64,000 nucleotides of DNA from Streptomyces hawaiiensis (GTDB lineage: Bacteria > Actinomycetota > Actinomycetes > Streptomycetales > Streptomycetaceae): contig NZ_CP021978.1 in the NCBI RefSeq assembly GCF_004803895.1, positions 5,704,001-5,768,000 of the forward strand, in the 5' to 3' direction. Shown here one piece after another: positions 24,703 through 33,409 of this stretch. Made by a program: the position numbers and the translations under genes. Under the pieces are notes generated by a model, which had not been told where the DNA came from, did no database searches, and worked only from the letters and a program-made list of their open reading frames with translations. Numbering within the stretch: the stretch's first letter is position 1; each line of letters opens with the position of its first letter.

Positions 24703-25975
24703 CGGTGGTCACCTCCTCGTCCAGGTGGAACTCCGTCTCCCGCCAGTCCTCCGGGAGCATGTGGTCGAGCACGTCGTCCACGGTCACCGCGCCCAGCAAG
24801 GAGCCGGCCTCGTCGACGACGGGCGCCGCGACCATGTCGTACGTGGCGAAGAAGCCCGCGATGGCGGGCAGCTCCGCCTCGGGGTCGAGCGGCTGCAGGT
24901 CGTTGTCCAGGATGGAGCTGACCAGGGAGGGCGGTGGCTCGCGCAGCAGGCGCTGGAAGTGGACCGTGCCCAGGTACTTGCCGGTCGGCGTGTCGTCCGG
25001 AGGCCGGCAGACGTACACCTGGGCGGCGAGAGCGGGGGAGAGGTCGCGGTTGCGGACCCGGGCCAGGGCGTCGGCGACGCTGGCGTCCGGGCGCAGCACG
25101 ATCGGCTCGGTGGTCATCAGACCGCCCGCCGTGCGGTCCTCGTACGACATCAGGCGCCGCATGTCGGCCGCGTCGCCGGGCTGCATCAGGCTCAGCAGCC
25201 GCTCCTGGTCGTCCGTCGGCAGCTCGCCCAGCAGGTCGGCCGCGTCGTCCGGGTCCATGGCCTCCAGGACGTCGGCGGCGCGCTCCTCCTTCAGCTTGCC
25301 GAGGATCTCGATCTGATCGTCCTCCGGCAGCTCCTCCAGTACGTCGGCGAGCCGGTCGTCGTCGAGGGCGGCGGCGACCTCGGCCCGGCGCTTGGGGGAG
25401 AGGTGGTGCAGGACGTTGGCCAGGTCGGCGGGGCGCAGCTGCTCGAAGGTGGCCAGCAGGTTCTCGGCGCCCTGCCCCTGCTCCTCCAGGGAGAAGCCGG
25501 TGACGGCCGTCCACTCGACGGTCAGCGCCTCGCCCTTGGCGCGCCGGAACGCGCTGCCCTTCCTGCCCTTGCGGACGAAGACCCGGTCGATCTCCCACTC
25601 CCGCCGGGCCGGCAGCTGATGCACCGACAGGTCGAGGACGGTGACCTCCTCGCCGGGCTCGGTGAGCGTCACGCGCCGGTCCAGCAGCTCCCCGAAGACC
25701 AGCCGCTCGGTGGGCCGCTGCTCGAAGCGCCGGACGTTGAGCACGCCGGTCGTGATGATCTGGCCGGACTGGATGGCGGTGACCCGGGTCATCGGCAGGA
25801 AGATACGGCGGCGGGTGGCGAGTTCGACGACGAGTCCGAGCAGCCTCGGCGGTCGCTGACCCATCCGCAGCATGACGACCAGATCGCGCACCCGCCCCAC
25901 CTGGTCACCGGCTGGGTCGAAGACGGCGACACCTTGGAGGTGCGATACGAAGATCCGGGGGGCGCCCGCTGCCAT
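24692..25975 (-). CDS. Soluble MgtE N-terminal/CBS-domain protein
   Basis: 427 residues from the ATG at 25975, with AAAAGGAG 8 nt upstream; upstream extension lacks coding character. An N-terminal PRC-barrel-like part (VFDPAGDQVGRVRDLVVML...RIFLPMTRV) is followed by MgtE_N superhelical repeats (LRPADLANVLHHLSPKRRAEV... LPEDDQIEILGKL... DPDDAADLLGELPTDD) and two CBS domains (TTEPIVLRPDASVADALARV; VSSILDNDLQPLDPEAELP). The transmembrane pore domain of true MgtE transporters is absent, so it resembles a stand-alone cation-sensing module (Rv1232c-like). It may regulate a channel such as the nearby CorA. Confidence 0.9.
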   Translation of the reverse strand: MAAGAPRIFVSHLQGVAVFDPAGDQVGRVRDLVVMLRMGQRPPRLLGLVVELATRRRIFLPMTRVTAIQSGQIITTGVLNVRRFEQRPTERLVFGELLDRRVTLTEPGEEVTVLDLSVHQLPARREWEIDRVFVRKGRKGSAFRRAKGEALTVEWTAVTGFSLEEQGQGAENLLATFEQLRPADLANVLHHLSPKRRAEVAAALDDDRLADVLEELPEDDQIEILGKLKEERAADVLEAMDPDDAADLLGELPTDDQERLLSLMQPGDAADMRRLMSYEDRTAGGLMTTEPIVLRPDASVADALARVRNRDLSPALAAQVYVCRPPDDTPTGKYLGTVHFQRLLREPPPSLVSSILDNDLQPLDPEAELPAIAGFFATYDMVAAPVVDEAGSLLGAVTVDDVLDHMLPEDWRETEFHLDEEVTTDGS

Positions 25976-26200
25976 GGCCGCGGCTCCTTTTCGTGCGGGG
26001 TGGTTCGTGGTGGCTGTCTGTGTGGCTGTCTTTGTGCCTGTGTCTTCCGAATTGCCCGCTCGGGTGGGCTTCAGGCTAGCCCGTCCCGATCGGGGCCGCG
26101 TCGGCGGGCGGTCCGGACGGACTGGCTCCGACCTGTCCGCACGACCCCGGTACCCTGCGGTACGCCGTTCAGGTCTCCCGTCAGAGAGGCAGCCCCACCT

Positions 26201-26956
26201 GTGACTCCGATTACCCAGAGCCGCAGCCGCAGTGCCGCACTCGCCAGCGCGACGTGCGCGTTGCTCGTGACGGGAACGGTGATCACCGGCTGCGCGGAGG
26301 ATCCGAACGAGGGCACCAACGGGGTCGGCAGACTCCCCGCCGCCAAGATCCAGAGCAAGACCCGGTCGGCCGCCGGGTCCGCCGGCGCGGTCCGGGTGCA
26401 CGGCAACGTCGTCAGCGGCGGGCGGACGTACACGCTCGACATGCGGCTGAAGGACGACGGCGGCGACGGTTCCGTCACCTCGAAGGGCGCGACCTTCAAG
26501 CTGCTGCGCATCGGCGAGCAGCTCTACGTCATGGCGGACGCCGAGTTCTGGGCTCACGGCAGCGGCCAGGACGAGGGCGGCAAGGGGGACGCGGCGGCGG
26601 CCTCCAAGCTGGGCGGCAAGTTCGTGAAGGTGCCGCAGGGCGACCCCTCGTACAAGAAGTTCAGCGGTTTCACGGACAAGGCTCTCCTCCTCGACGGTCT
26701 GCTGACCCTGCACGGGACGCTCGCCACGGACGGCCACGACGAGGAGGCGGGCGTCCGCACCATCCGCGTCACCGGGGACAAGGGCTCCGGCGGCACGCTG
26801 GAGGTCTCCCTGGAGGGCAAGCCGTATCCGCTGCGCCTGGAGCGGGCCGGCGGCGCGGGCACCCTCACGTTCTCCGGCTGGGGTGAGGACTTCTCCTTCA
26901 GGGAGCCGGAGAAGAACGAGACGGTGGACTACGGCCGGCAGTTGCCGACGTCGTAG
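26201..26956 (+). CDS. Lipoprotein, LppX/LprAFG-like
   Basis: 251 residues from a GTG; upstream codons in this frame are non-coding in character. Signal peptide SAALASATCALLVTGTVITGC ends in lipobox TGC (lipidated Cys). The mature part has alternating beta-strand patterns (AVRVHGNVVSGGRTYTLDMRL, GATFKLLRIGEQLYVMADAEF, TLEVSLEGKPYPLRLER) resembling the LolA/LppX half-barrel that binds lipids. Lipid binding is inferred from that resemblance. It is convergent with the following minus-strand gene, only 4 bp apart. Confidence 0.8.
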   Translation: MTPITQSRSRSAALASATCALLVTGTVITGCAEDPNEGTNGVGRLPAAKIQSKTRSAAGSAGAVRVHGNVVSGGRTYTLDMRLKDDGGDGSVTSKGATFKLLRIGEQLYVMADAEFWAHGSGQDEGGKGDAAAASKLGGKFVKVPQGDPSYKKFSGFTDKALLLDGLLTLHGTLATDGHDEEAGVRTIRVTGDKGSGGTLEVSLEGKPYPLRLERAGGAGTLTFSGWGEDFSFREPEKNETVDYGRQLPTS

Positions 26957-26960
26957 GCCG

Positions 26961-27473
26961 TCACGTCCGTTTGCGCTTCTTCAGCAGCAGACGGGGCAGG
27001 CCCGCCGGGACAGGCCGGCGGGTGAGCGCCGGGGACGGCAGGGGCGGCTCGGACAGGGAGCCGTCGGGCAGGGGTGTCTTCGCCCCCGTCGGTTCCAGGC
27101 GCAGCACCCGGCACTCGCGGGCCCAGCGCTCGGGCATGGCCTCGCCGTCGGGCGCGTTCAGCCGTTTGCCCTTCAGCTCGGCGACCGCCGCGTCCCACGC
27201 CTCGGAGCCCGGCGCGAGCTGGGTGACCCGCGCCGTCCACGTGAGAAGCCGGCCGCCCTTGTCCTTGCTGCGGACCGTCACCTTCGCCTCGGTGCCGTCG
27301 GCCAGCCCCGGCAGCGGCTGCTCGCCCGGCCCGTCGCCGACCAGGCACGCGGCACCCTCGTGCCACACGTGCCACAGGGCACGCGCCGGGCCGTCGGGGC
27401 CCTGGACCCAGACGAGGCCGGACTTCTTCGTGGCCTCCTCGACGAGGGCCTGGTCGAGCAGCTCGCTTGTCAT
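26961..27473 (-). CDS. Conserved hypothetical protein, pyridoxamine-oxidase-like fold possible
   Basis: 170 residues, MTSELLDQALVEEATKKSGLVWVQGPDG... The opening half alternates short strands around ARALWHVWHEGAACLVGDGPGEQ and WTARVTQLAPGSEAWDAAVAELKGKRLN, which recalls the split-barrel of flavin-reductase/PPOX-like proteins, but no flavin motif is clear. The C-terminus is basic (RLLLKKRKRT). I do not recognise a named family. TAGGCT lies 7 nt before the ATG with no ribosome site, so it is probably leaderless. Confidence 0.7.
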   Translation of the reverse strand: MTSELLDQALVEEATKKSGLVWVQGPDGPARALWHVWHEGAACLVGDGPGEQPLPGLADGTEAKVTVRSKDKGGRLLTWTARVTQLAPGSEAWDAAVAELKGKRLNAPDGEAMPERWARECRVLRLEPTGAKTPLPDGSLSEPPLPSPALTRRPVPAGLPRLLLKKRKRT

Positions 27474-27496
27474 GGGGCCCAGCCTAACCAGGCCGC

Positions 27497-28612
27497 TCAC
27501 AGCCACCCGTTCCGCTTCAGTGTGCGGTGGATGCCGAGGCAGACGACCACCGTGAAGCCCAGGATCACCGGGTAGCCGTAGCGCCAGTGCAGCTCCGGCA
27601 TGTGGTCGAAGTTCATGCCGTACACGCCGCACACCATCGTCGGCACGGCGATGATCGCGGCCCATGAGGTGATCTTGCGCATGTCCTCGTTCTGGGCGAC
27701 GGACGCCTGCGCGAGGTTGGCCTGCAGGATGGAGTTGAGCAGCTCGTCGAAGCCGAGGACCTGCTCCTGGACGCGGGCCAGGTGGTCGGCGACGTCCCGG
27801 AAGTACTTCTGGATGTCCGGGTCGATCAGCCGCATCGGCCGCTCGCTCAGCAGCTGCATGGGCCGCAGCAGCGGCGACACGGCCCGCTTGAACTCCAGTA
27901 CCTCGCGCTTGAGTTGGTAGATCCGCCCGGCGTCCGAACCGCGCGGAGCACCCTTGCGCCCCGGGGAGAACACCTCGGTCTCGACCTCGTCGATGTCGTC
28001 CTGCACCGCGTCGGCGACGGCGATGTACCCGTCGACGACGTGGTCGGCGATGGCGTGCAGCACGGCCGAGGGGCCCTTGGCGAGCAGCTCGGGGTCGTCC
28101 TGGAGACGGTGCCTGAGGGCCCGCAGGGAGCCCTGCCCGCCGTGCCGGACGGTGATGAAGAAGTCCCGTCCGGTGAAGCACATGACCTCACCGGACTCGA
28201 CGACCTCGCTGTTGGCGTCGAGCTGGTCGTGCTCGACGTAGTGAATGGTCTTGAAGACCGTGAACAGGGAGTCGTCGTAGCGCTCCAGCTTGGGCCGCTG
28301 GTGGGCCTGGACGGCGTCCTCCACGGCCAGCGGGTGCAGCCCGAACTCACTGGCGATGCCGGAGAATTCGGCCTCCGTCGGCTCGTGCAGGCCGATCCAC
28401 ACGAAGCCCCCGTCGCGGCGCACCAGGCGCACCGCCTCGTGCGGGGTCAGGGCGGTCTCGGTCTCGATGCGGCGGCCGTCCCGGTAGACGGCGCAGTCGA
28501 CGACGGCCGTGGCCGCCCCGGGGCTGCGGGTGGCGTCGTACGTCCCGCCGTCCTTGCGCAGCGACACACGGGACGGACGGACGACTGCGCGCAGGTCGCG
28601 GATCATCGACAT
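27497..28612 (-). CDS. corA: CorA-family magnesium/cobalt transporter
   Basis: 371 residues from an ATG with AAGGAG upstream. The large cytoplasmic N-terminal domain (FVWIGLHEPTEAEFSGIASEFGLHPLAVEDA, a CorA hallmark) leads through a long stalk helix to two C-terminal transmembrane helices. The first ends in the invariant YGMNF pore motif (VCGVYGMNFDHMPELHW) and the protein ends HRTLKRNGWL. It forms a homopentameric channel for Mg2+ uptake. The MgtE-N and DUF1003 genes lie 1.5-3 kb away on the same strand, supporting a shared ion theme. Confidence 0.95.
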   Translation of the reverse strand: MSMIRDLRAVVRPSRVSLRKDGGTYDATRSPGAATAVVDCAVYRDGRRIETETALTPHEAVRLVRRDGGFVWIGLHEPTEAEFSGIASEFGLHPLAVEDAVQAHQRPKLERYDDSLFTVFKTIHYVEHDQLDANSEVVESGEVMCFTGRDFFITVRHGGQGSLRALRHRLQDDPELLAKGPSAVLHAIADHVVDGYIAVADAVQDDIDEVETEVFSPGRKGAPRGSDAGRIYQLKREVLEFKRAVSPLLRPMQLLSERPMRLIDPDIQKYFRDVADHLARVQEQVLGFDELLNSILQANLAQASVAQNEDMRKITSWAAIIAVPTMVCGVYGMNFDHMPELHWRYGYPVILGFTVVVCLGIHRTLKRNGWL

Positions 28613-29066
28613 GGCGGGCTCCTTCGCGGGCAGGCAACGAACGGCGCCGGCGACGGGTGGAACCACCCGGAATGAGGACGTAGTGACTACGGATGTTTGG
28701 CACGTCCACAAAGCGGGGAGCACCGCACCGTCGCGGTGGCCGGTTTCGTTACTGATTCAGCTACTGAGGCAGATCAGGCAAAGCGAACGAAGCGCTCTTC
28801 CGCGGTGAAGCGAGTGCGAGAGGTGGCAGCCAGAGAAAGAAGCAGCTACATCGGCGGCGCGAAGAGCGTGGTGCTACTGCACGGTCGACTTCGATCCATT
28901 GCAGCCCCACCTCCTCCGGCCGGTCCCTCGTAAGGGAGTTCCTTCGGCGTCGGGGCTTGATCGCGACGCTTCTGCGTGCTGCCCCGAACCACCGGGCAAG
29001 AATAGCAGCCGACACAACTGTCAAGGTGCTGCTTTGCCCCCTACTGGCGAGTTCTATGCTCGCCGC
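28613..29066. other. 454-bp intergenic region between divergent corA and SUFU-domain genes
   Basis: No credible gene. Visible structure: perfect inverted repeat GGGTGGAACCACCC (28655-28668) 43 bp upstream of corA, and CGTAG-TGA-CTACG (28679-28691). Near the right edge TATGCT (29055-29060) is a -10 placed 6 nt before the SUFU gene ATG. The middle is lower in GC and has no feature I can name. Confidence 0.45.
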
Positions 29067-29651
29067 ATGGCAGATGTTCTTCCTCTGGTCGAAGCCCGGT
29101 TGCGCACCGCTCTGGGCGAACCGGACGCGCGCGCGGCGGTCACCTTCCTGGGCACGGACCGCATCGAGGTGCTCCGCTTCCAGGAAGGCGACATCGTCCG
29201 CTACGCCACGCTCGGCATGTCCGCGCATCCCATGACGGACCCCACGGCGGTGGTCACCGACCCGGTCAAGGGCCCGCGGGCCGAGCTGGTCCTCTCGGTC
29301 CGTTCCGGGAGCGCCGACACCGGCAAGGTGCTCCGCCCGCTCGCCGTGCTCGCGGCGTCTCCGCAGGTGGAGGGCTTGGTCGTGGCTCCCGGCGCGTCCC
29401 TCGACGTGGGTGAGCCGCTGTGGCCGGGCGCTCCGTTCACCTCGGTCCTGGTCGCCGAGCCGGGCGGCCTGGTGGAGGACCTGGAACTCGACGAGCCCCT
29501 GGATCCCGTGCGGTTCCTGCCGTTGCTGCCGATGACCCCGAACGAGGCCGCCTGGAAGCGGGTGCACGGCGCGCAGGCGCTTCAGGAGCGGTGGCTGAAC
29601 CAGGGGACGGACCTCCGGGATCCGTCCCGGAAGTCCGTCCCGCTGGAGTGA
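29067..29651 (+). CDS. SUFU (suppressor of fused)-domain protein
   Basis: 194 residues, soluble. The pattern DRIEVLRFQEGDIVRYATLGMSAHPMTDP...RAELVLSVRSG followed by LRPLAVLAASPQVEGLVVAPGASLDVG and FLPLLPMTPNEAAWKR matches bacterial SUFU-domain proteins. Bacterial members have no settled function; some are immunity proteins of polymorphic toxins, but no toxin gene is adjacent. The mRNA is probably leaderless (TATGCT-N6-ATG). Confidence 0.82.
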   Translation: MADVLPLVEARLRTALGEPDARAAVTFLGTDRIEVLRFQEGDIVRYATLGMSAHPMTDPTAVVTDPVKGPRAELVLSVRSGSADTGKVLRPLAVLAASPQVEGLVVAPGASLDVGEPLWPGAPFTSVLVAEPGGLVEDLELDEPLDPVRFLPLLPMTPNEAAWKRVHGAQALQERWLNQGTDLRDPSRKSVPLE

Positions 29652-29681
29652 GCAAGCTCACCAACCCCTAGTTTTCCAGCC

Positions 29682-30905
29682 TCAGTTGGCGAACACGGTG
29701 ACGCCGTCCTCGGTCGCGTGCCGCGGCTCCAGTTCCTCCGCTTCGTGTGTGAGCGCCTTCCGCCGGACTACAACCACGACCGCGCCGGCGACCGCGGTGA
29801 CCGCCGCCACCACGAAGGGGATGCGGATGTCGGTCCACTCCTCGATCTTCGGCGCGAAGTACGGAGCGGCCGCCGCCGCGAACCAGCGCACGAAGTTGTA
29901 GCCCGCGCTCGCCACCGGCCGGGGCGCGTCCGAGACGCCGAGGGCCAGCTCGGTGTAGACGGTGTTGTTCACGCCGATGAAGGCGCCGGACAGGATCGTG
30001 CAGACGACGGCGGTCGTGTGGGAGCCGTAGCCGAGCACCAGCACGTCGGCCGCGAGCAGTACCAGCGAGCCGCCGAGCACCTTCAGCGAACCGAACCGCT
30101 TCTGGAGCCGGGGTGCCACGATCACCGAGAAGACGGCGAGCAGCACACCCCAGGCGAAGAACACCGCTCCCGACCGGTACGGGCTCATGTTCAGCACGAA
30201 CGGCGTGAAGGCCAGCACGGTGAAGAACGTGTAGTTGTAGAAGAACGCCGAGACCGCCGCGGAGGCGAGGCCGCCGTGGCCGAGGGCCTTGATCGGGTCC
30301 AGCAGTGAGGTCTTGCGGGCCGGCCTCGGCTGCTCCTTCAGGAACACCGTGATGCACAGGAAGCCGACGGCCATCAGGAACGCCGTGCCGAAGAACGGGT
30401 AGCGCCAGTTGGCGTCCCCGAGCAGGGCGCCCAGCAGCGGACCGCAGGCCATGCCGAGGCCGAGAGCGGACTCGTACAGCAGGATCGCCGCGGCACTGCC
30501 GCCGGCCGCCGCGCCGACGATGACCGCGAGGGCCGTGGAGACGAACAGCGCGTTGCCCAGGCCCCACCCGGCCCGGAACCCGACCAGTTCACCGACGGAG
30601 CCGGAGGTGCCCGCGAGACCGGCGAACACCACGACGAACGCGAGGCCGAGCAGCAGGGTCTTGCGGCCGCCGATCCGGCTGGAGACGAAGCCCGTCACCA
30701 GCATCGCGACGGCGGTGATGAGGAAGTACGAGGTGAAGAGCAGGGAAACCTGGCTGGCCGTGGCGTCGAGGCCCTGGGCGATGGACGGCAGGATCGGGTC
30801 GACGAGCCCGATGCCCATGAAGGCGACGACCGACGCCCCGGCGGTCGCCCAGACGGACTTGGGCTGCTTCAGGAGGCCGCCCGCTCCGGCGTCGAAGGGG
30901 TCCAT
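29682..30905 (-). CDS. Major facilitator superfamily exporter
   Basis: 407 residues with 12 predicted membrane helices. Motif A-like segment GFVSSRIGGRKTLLLG between helices 2 and 3, and the antiporter-type ESALGLGMACGPLLGALLGDANWRYPFFG (motif C region), indicate a drug-type DHA1 proton antiporter. The tail EPRHATEDGVTVFAN is hydrophilic. The substrate is unknown. An AT-rich operator-like region lies 30-80 bp upstream, so expression is likely controlled by a repressor. It is divergent from the zinc-ribbon protein gene. Confidence 0.9.
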   Translation of the reverse strand: MDPFDAGAGGLLKQPKSVWATAGASVVAFMGIGLVDPILPSIAQGLDATASQVSLLFTSYFLITAVAMLVTGFVSSRIGGRKTLLLGLAFVVVFAGLAGTSGSVGELVGFRAGWGLGNALFVSTALAVIVGAAAGGSAAAILLYESALGLGMACGPLLGALLGDANWRYPFFGTAFLMAVGFLCITVFLKEQPRPARKTSLLDPIKALGHGGLASAAVSAFFYNYTFFTVLAFTPFVLNMSPYRSGAVFFAWGVLLAVFSVIVAPRLQKRFGSLKVLGGSLVLLAADVLVLGYGSHTTAVVCTILSGAFIGVNNTVYTELALGVSDAPRPVASAGYNFVRWFAAAAAPYFAPKIEEWTDIRIPFVVAAVTAVAGAVVVVVRRKALTHEAEELEPRHATEDGVTVFAN

Positions 30906-30929
30906 TGCGTGCTCTCTTTCTCAGGCGAG

Positions 30930-30985
30930 GTAGTTGGTATATACACATACTAAGTTAGCCAGCCTAATTAATGCAGGCTACATCT
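30930..30985 (-). promoter_or_regulatory. AT-rich promoter/operator of the MFS exporter gene
   Basis: A markedly AT-rich island in GC-rich DNA. Inverted repeat TAGCCAGC (30956-30963) / GCAGGCTA (30973-30980), 7 of 8 paired, surrounds CTAATTAAT, and GTATATACACATAC lies adjacent. On the minus strand TATACC is a plausible -10. A DtxR/IdeR iron box was considered but matches only about 11 of 19 consensus positions. Confidence 0.5.
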
Positions 30986-31064
30986 AGTGTGGGTGGTGAA
31001 GGGTTCCGTCCGGATGGGTGATCGTCCTTGACGCGGCGGGGCGGGGGTAGGACCGTGGGGCCCT

Positions 31065-31706
31065 ATGAGGGGCGAACCCAGTTGCCCGAAGTGCGGTGGC
31101 CGGGTCAGGGCTCCCGGCCTCTTCTCCGACTCGTGGCAGTGCGATGCGCACGGCACCGTTCATCCGGTGCAGCCCGTGATACCGCCGAGCGTCGACGCCC
31201 TCAACGTCGTGGTGCACCGCACTCAGGTGCCGCTGTGGATGCCGTGGCCCCTGCCGGTCGGGTGGCTGTTCACGGGCGTGGCCTGCGCGGGGGACGACCG
31301 CACGGGCGGCCGTGCGACCGCCGTCGCCTGCACGGGACCCGGACCGCTCGGCGGGATGGGCGAGCTGATCCTGGTGGCCGAGGAGCTCGGGGTCGGGCTC
31401 GGGGCGCGGTACGCGGGCATGGACGGTCCCGACCCGGGGCCGCACATGAACGTCGAGAAGCCGCCTCAGGCGAAGGTGCTGGCCGCCGGGCGCCCCACGC
31501 CGCTGTGGCATGTGGCCGGGGCGCCGGACGACCGGGCCGTCTTCGCCGGTGAGGCGCTGGGGGTGTGGCTCTGGGCCGTGGTGTGGCCCGAGCAGTCCGG
31601 GCTGCTGATGTACGACGAGCTCGTGCTGACGGATCTGCGGGATGCCGGCGCCGAGGTCGAGCTGGTGCCGTGCGGCGCCTTGTCGCCGCGCTTGCTGGGA
31701 GCCTGA
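31065..31706 (+). CDS. Zinc-ribbon conserved hypothetical protein (DUF6758-like)
   Basis: 213 residues, MRGEPSCPKCGGRVRAPGLFSDSWQCDAHG. The CPKC...C-x2-H spacing suggests a small zinc ribbon at the N-terminus. A conserved streptomycete block follows: PLWMPWPLPVGWLFTGVACAGDDR and GPGPLGGMGELILVAEELGVGLGARYAGMDG. I recall the family as DUF6758 but cannot verify it. No membrane segment is visible. Function unknown. Confidence 0.78.
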   Translation: MRGEPSCPKCGGRVRAPGLFSDSWQCDAHGTVHPVQPVIPPSVDALNVVVHRTQVPLWMPWPLPVGWLFTGVACAGDDRTGGRATAVACTGPGPLGGMGELILVAEELGVGLGARYAGMDGPDPGPHMNVEKPPQAKVLAAGRPTPLWHVAGAPDDRAVFAGEALGVWLWAVVWPEQSGLLMYDELVLTDLRDAGAEVELVPCGALSPRLLGA

Positions 31707-31824
31707 GGGGTGTAGGGCTCAGGGTGTAGGGGGCGCTTGCCCGGTTCGGGTGTGACATGGGGCGTCGAAAAGCTGGTTATCCTTGAGCAGTCCTGTCGTC
31801 CCGCCCGTGTCTGGAGTCCGTGTC

Positions 31825-32685
31825 GTGCGTATCGATCTGCACACCCACTCCACCGCTTCCGACGGGACGGACTCGCCCGCCGAGCTGGTGCGCAAGGCCG
31901 CTGTGGCCGGGCTGGACGTCGTCGCGCTCACCGATCACGACACCACCCGCGGGCATGCCGAGGCGATCGTCGCGCTGCCCGAGGGAGTCACGCTGGTCAC
32001 CGGGGCCGAGCTCTCCTGCCGGATCGACGGGATCAGCATGCACATGCTGGCCTACCTCTTCGACGCCGAGGAGCCGGCGCTGCTCGCCGAGCGGGAGCTG
32101 GTCCGGGACGACCGGGTGCCGCGCGCCCAGGGCATGATCGCCAAGCTTCGGGAGCTGGGCGTGCCCGTGACGTGGGAGCAGGTGGCGCGGATCGCCGGTG
32201 ACGGGTCCGTCGGGCGCCCGCACGTGGCGAGCGCGCTCGTCGAACTGGGTGTCGTGCCGACCGTGAACGACGCCTTCACCCAGGACTGGCTGGCCGACGG
32301 CGGCCGGGTCTTCGTGGAGAAGCACGAGACCGACCCCTTCGAGGCGATCCGGCTGATCAAGGGCGCGGGCGGGGTCGCGGTGTTCGCGCATCCCGGGGCC
32401 AGCAAGCGGGGGCTCACGGTGCCGGAGGCCGCCATCGCCGAGATGGCCGCGGCCGGGCTGGACGGCGTCGAGGTCGACCACATGGACCACGACGCCGACA
32501 CGCGCGCGCGGCTGCGGGGGCTGGCGAAGGAGCTCGGCCTTCTCGTGACCGGGTCGTCGGACTACCACGGCAGCAGGAAGACGTGCGTGCTCGGGGAGTA
32601 CACGACGGATCCCGAGGTGTACGGGGAGATCACGCGGCGGGCCTTCGGGGCGTTTCCCGTGCCGGGGGCCGGCGGGGTCGTCTGA
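31825..32685 (+). CDS. PHP-domain phosphoesterase (YciV/TrpH-like)
   Basis: 286 residues from GTG 31825, preceded by GGAG 8 nt upstream; an earlier TTG at 31783 is possible but has no ribosome site. The PHP metal site is visible: RIDLHTHSTASDG, ALTDHDTTRGH, TGAELSC, VFAHPGASKRG, GVEVDHMDHD and TGSSDYHGSRK. These proteins are 5'-3' exonucleases or nucleotide phosphatases (E. coli RNase AM/YciV). The next gene (marC) is about 110 bp downstream on the same strand. Confidence 0.9.
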   Translation: MRIDLHTHSTASDGTDSPAELVRKAAVAGLDVVALTDHDTTRGHAEAIVALPEGVTLVTGAELSCRIDGISMHMLAYLFDAEEPALLAERELVRDDRVPRAQGMIAKLRELGVPVTWEQVARIAGDGSVGRPHVASALVELGVVPTVNDAFTQDWLADGGRVFVEKHETDPFEAIRLIKGAGGVAVFAHPGASKRGLTVPEAAIAEMAAAGLDGVEVDHMDHDADTRARLRGLAKELGLLVTGSSDYHGSRKTCVLGEYTTDPEVYGEITRRAFGAFPVPGAGGVV

Positions 32686-32794
32686 GGTCTCTCCCCCGTA
32701 GGTCCGTTTCTCTCCCACTCGGCGCCGCGCTGCGCCCACCCGTTCCCACCGAACGGCCCGGCCGCGGCGGCAGCCCCCTGCGCAAGGCTCACTC

Positions 32795-33400
32795 ATGTTC
32801 GACCTCGCCGTCTTCGGCTCCCTGTTCCTGACCCTCTTCGTCATCATGGATCCCCCGGGGATCACCCCGATCTTCCTCGCGCTCACCGCCGGCCGGCCCG
32901 GCAAGGTGCAGAAGCGGATGGCCTTCCAGGCCGTCTGTGTCGCCGGCGGTGTGATCACCGTGTTCGGGCTCCTCGGGCACCAGATCCTGAACTACCTGCA
33001 CGTGTCCGTGCCCGCGCTGATGATCGCGGGCGGTCTGCTGCTTCTGCTGATCGCGCTGGATCTGCTCACCGGCAAGACCGACGAGCCGAAGCAGACCAAG
33101 GACGTCAACGTCGCCCTCGTACCCCTGGGCATGCCGCTGCTGGCCGGGCCCGGGGCGATCGTGTCGGTCATCCTCGCCGTGCAGAAGGCCCACGGCGTCG
33201 CCGCGCAGGTGTCCGTGTGGGCGGCGATCCTCGCCATCCATGTCGTGCTGTGGCTGGTGATGCGGTACTCGCTGGTGATCATCCGGATCATCAAGGACGG
33301 CGGTGTGGTCCTGGTGACCCGGCTCGCGGGCATGATGCTCTCCGCGATCGCCGTGCAGCAGATCATCAACGGCGTCACGCAGGTGATCCAGGGGAGCTGA
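32795..33400 (+). CDS. MarC-family integral membrane protein
   Basis: 201 residues with six predicted helices. The family signature FVIMDPPGITPIFLALT near the N-terminus and LVPLGMPLLAGPGAIVSVI in the middle are diagnostic of MarC/YchE (UPF0056). Despite the name these proteins have no proven role in multidrug resistance. The C-terminal half ends RLAGMMLSAIAVQQIINGVTQVI. It is convergent with the protease gene. Confidence 0.92.
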   Translation: MFDLAVFGSLFLTLFVIMDPPGITPIFLALTAGRPGKVQKRMAFQAVCVAGGVITVFGLLGHQILNYLHVSVPALMIAGGLLLLLIALDLLTGKTDEPKQTKDVNVALVPLGMPLLAGPGAIVSVILAVQKAHGVAAQVSVWAAILAIHVVLWLVMRYSLVIIRIIKDGGVVLVTRLAGMMLSAIAVQQIINGVTQVIQGS

Positions 33401-33409
33401 CGGTCCGCG

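Noticed and set aside
24428-26200. N-terminal extension of the lipoprotein frame back to 24428
   Set aside because: It is the antisense of the MgtE-N/CBS gene; the real start is GTG 26201 just before a lipoprotein signal peptide.
30945-30975. DtxR/IdeR iron box upstream of the MFS gene
   Set aside because: Best alignment to the 19-bp consensus gives about 11 matches; only the GGCTAAC half-site is convincing.
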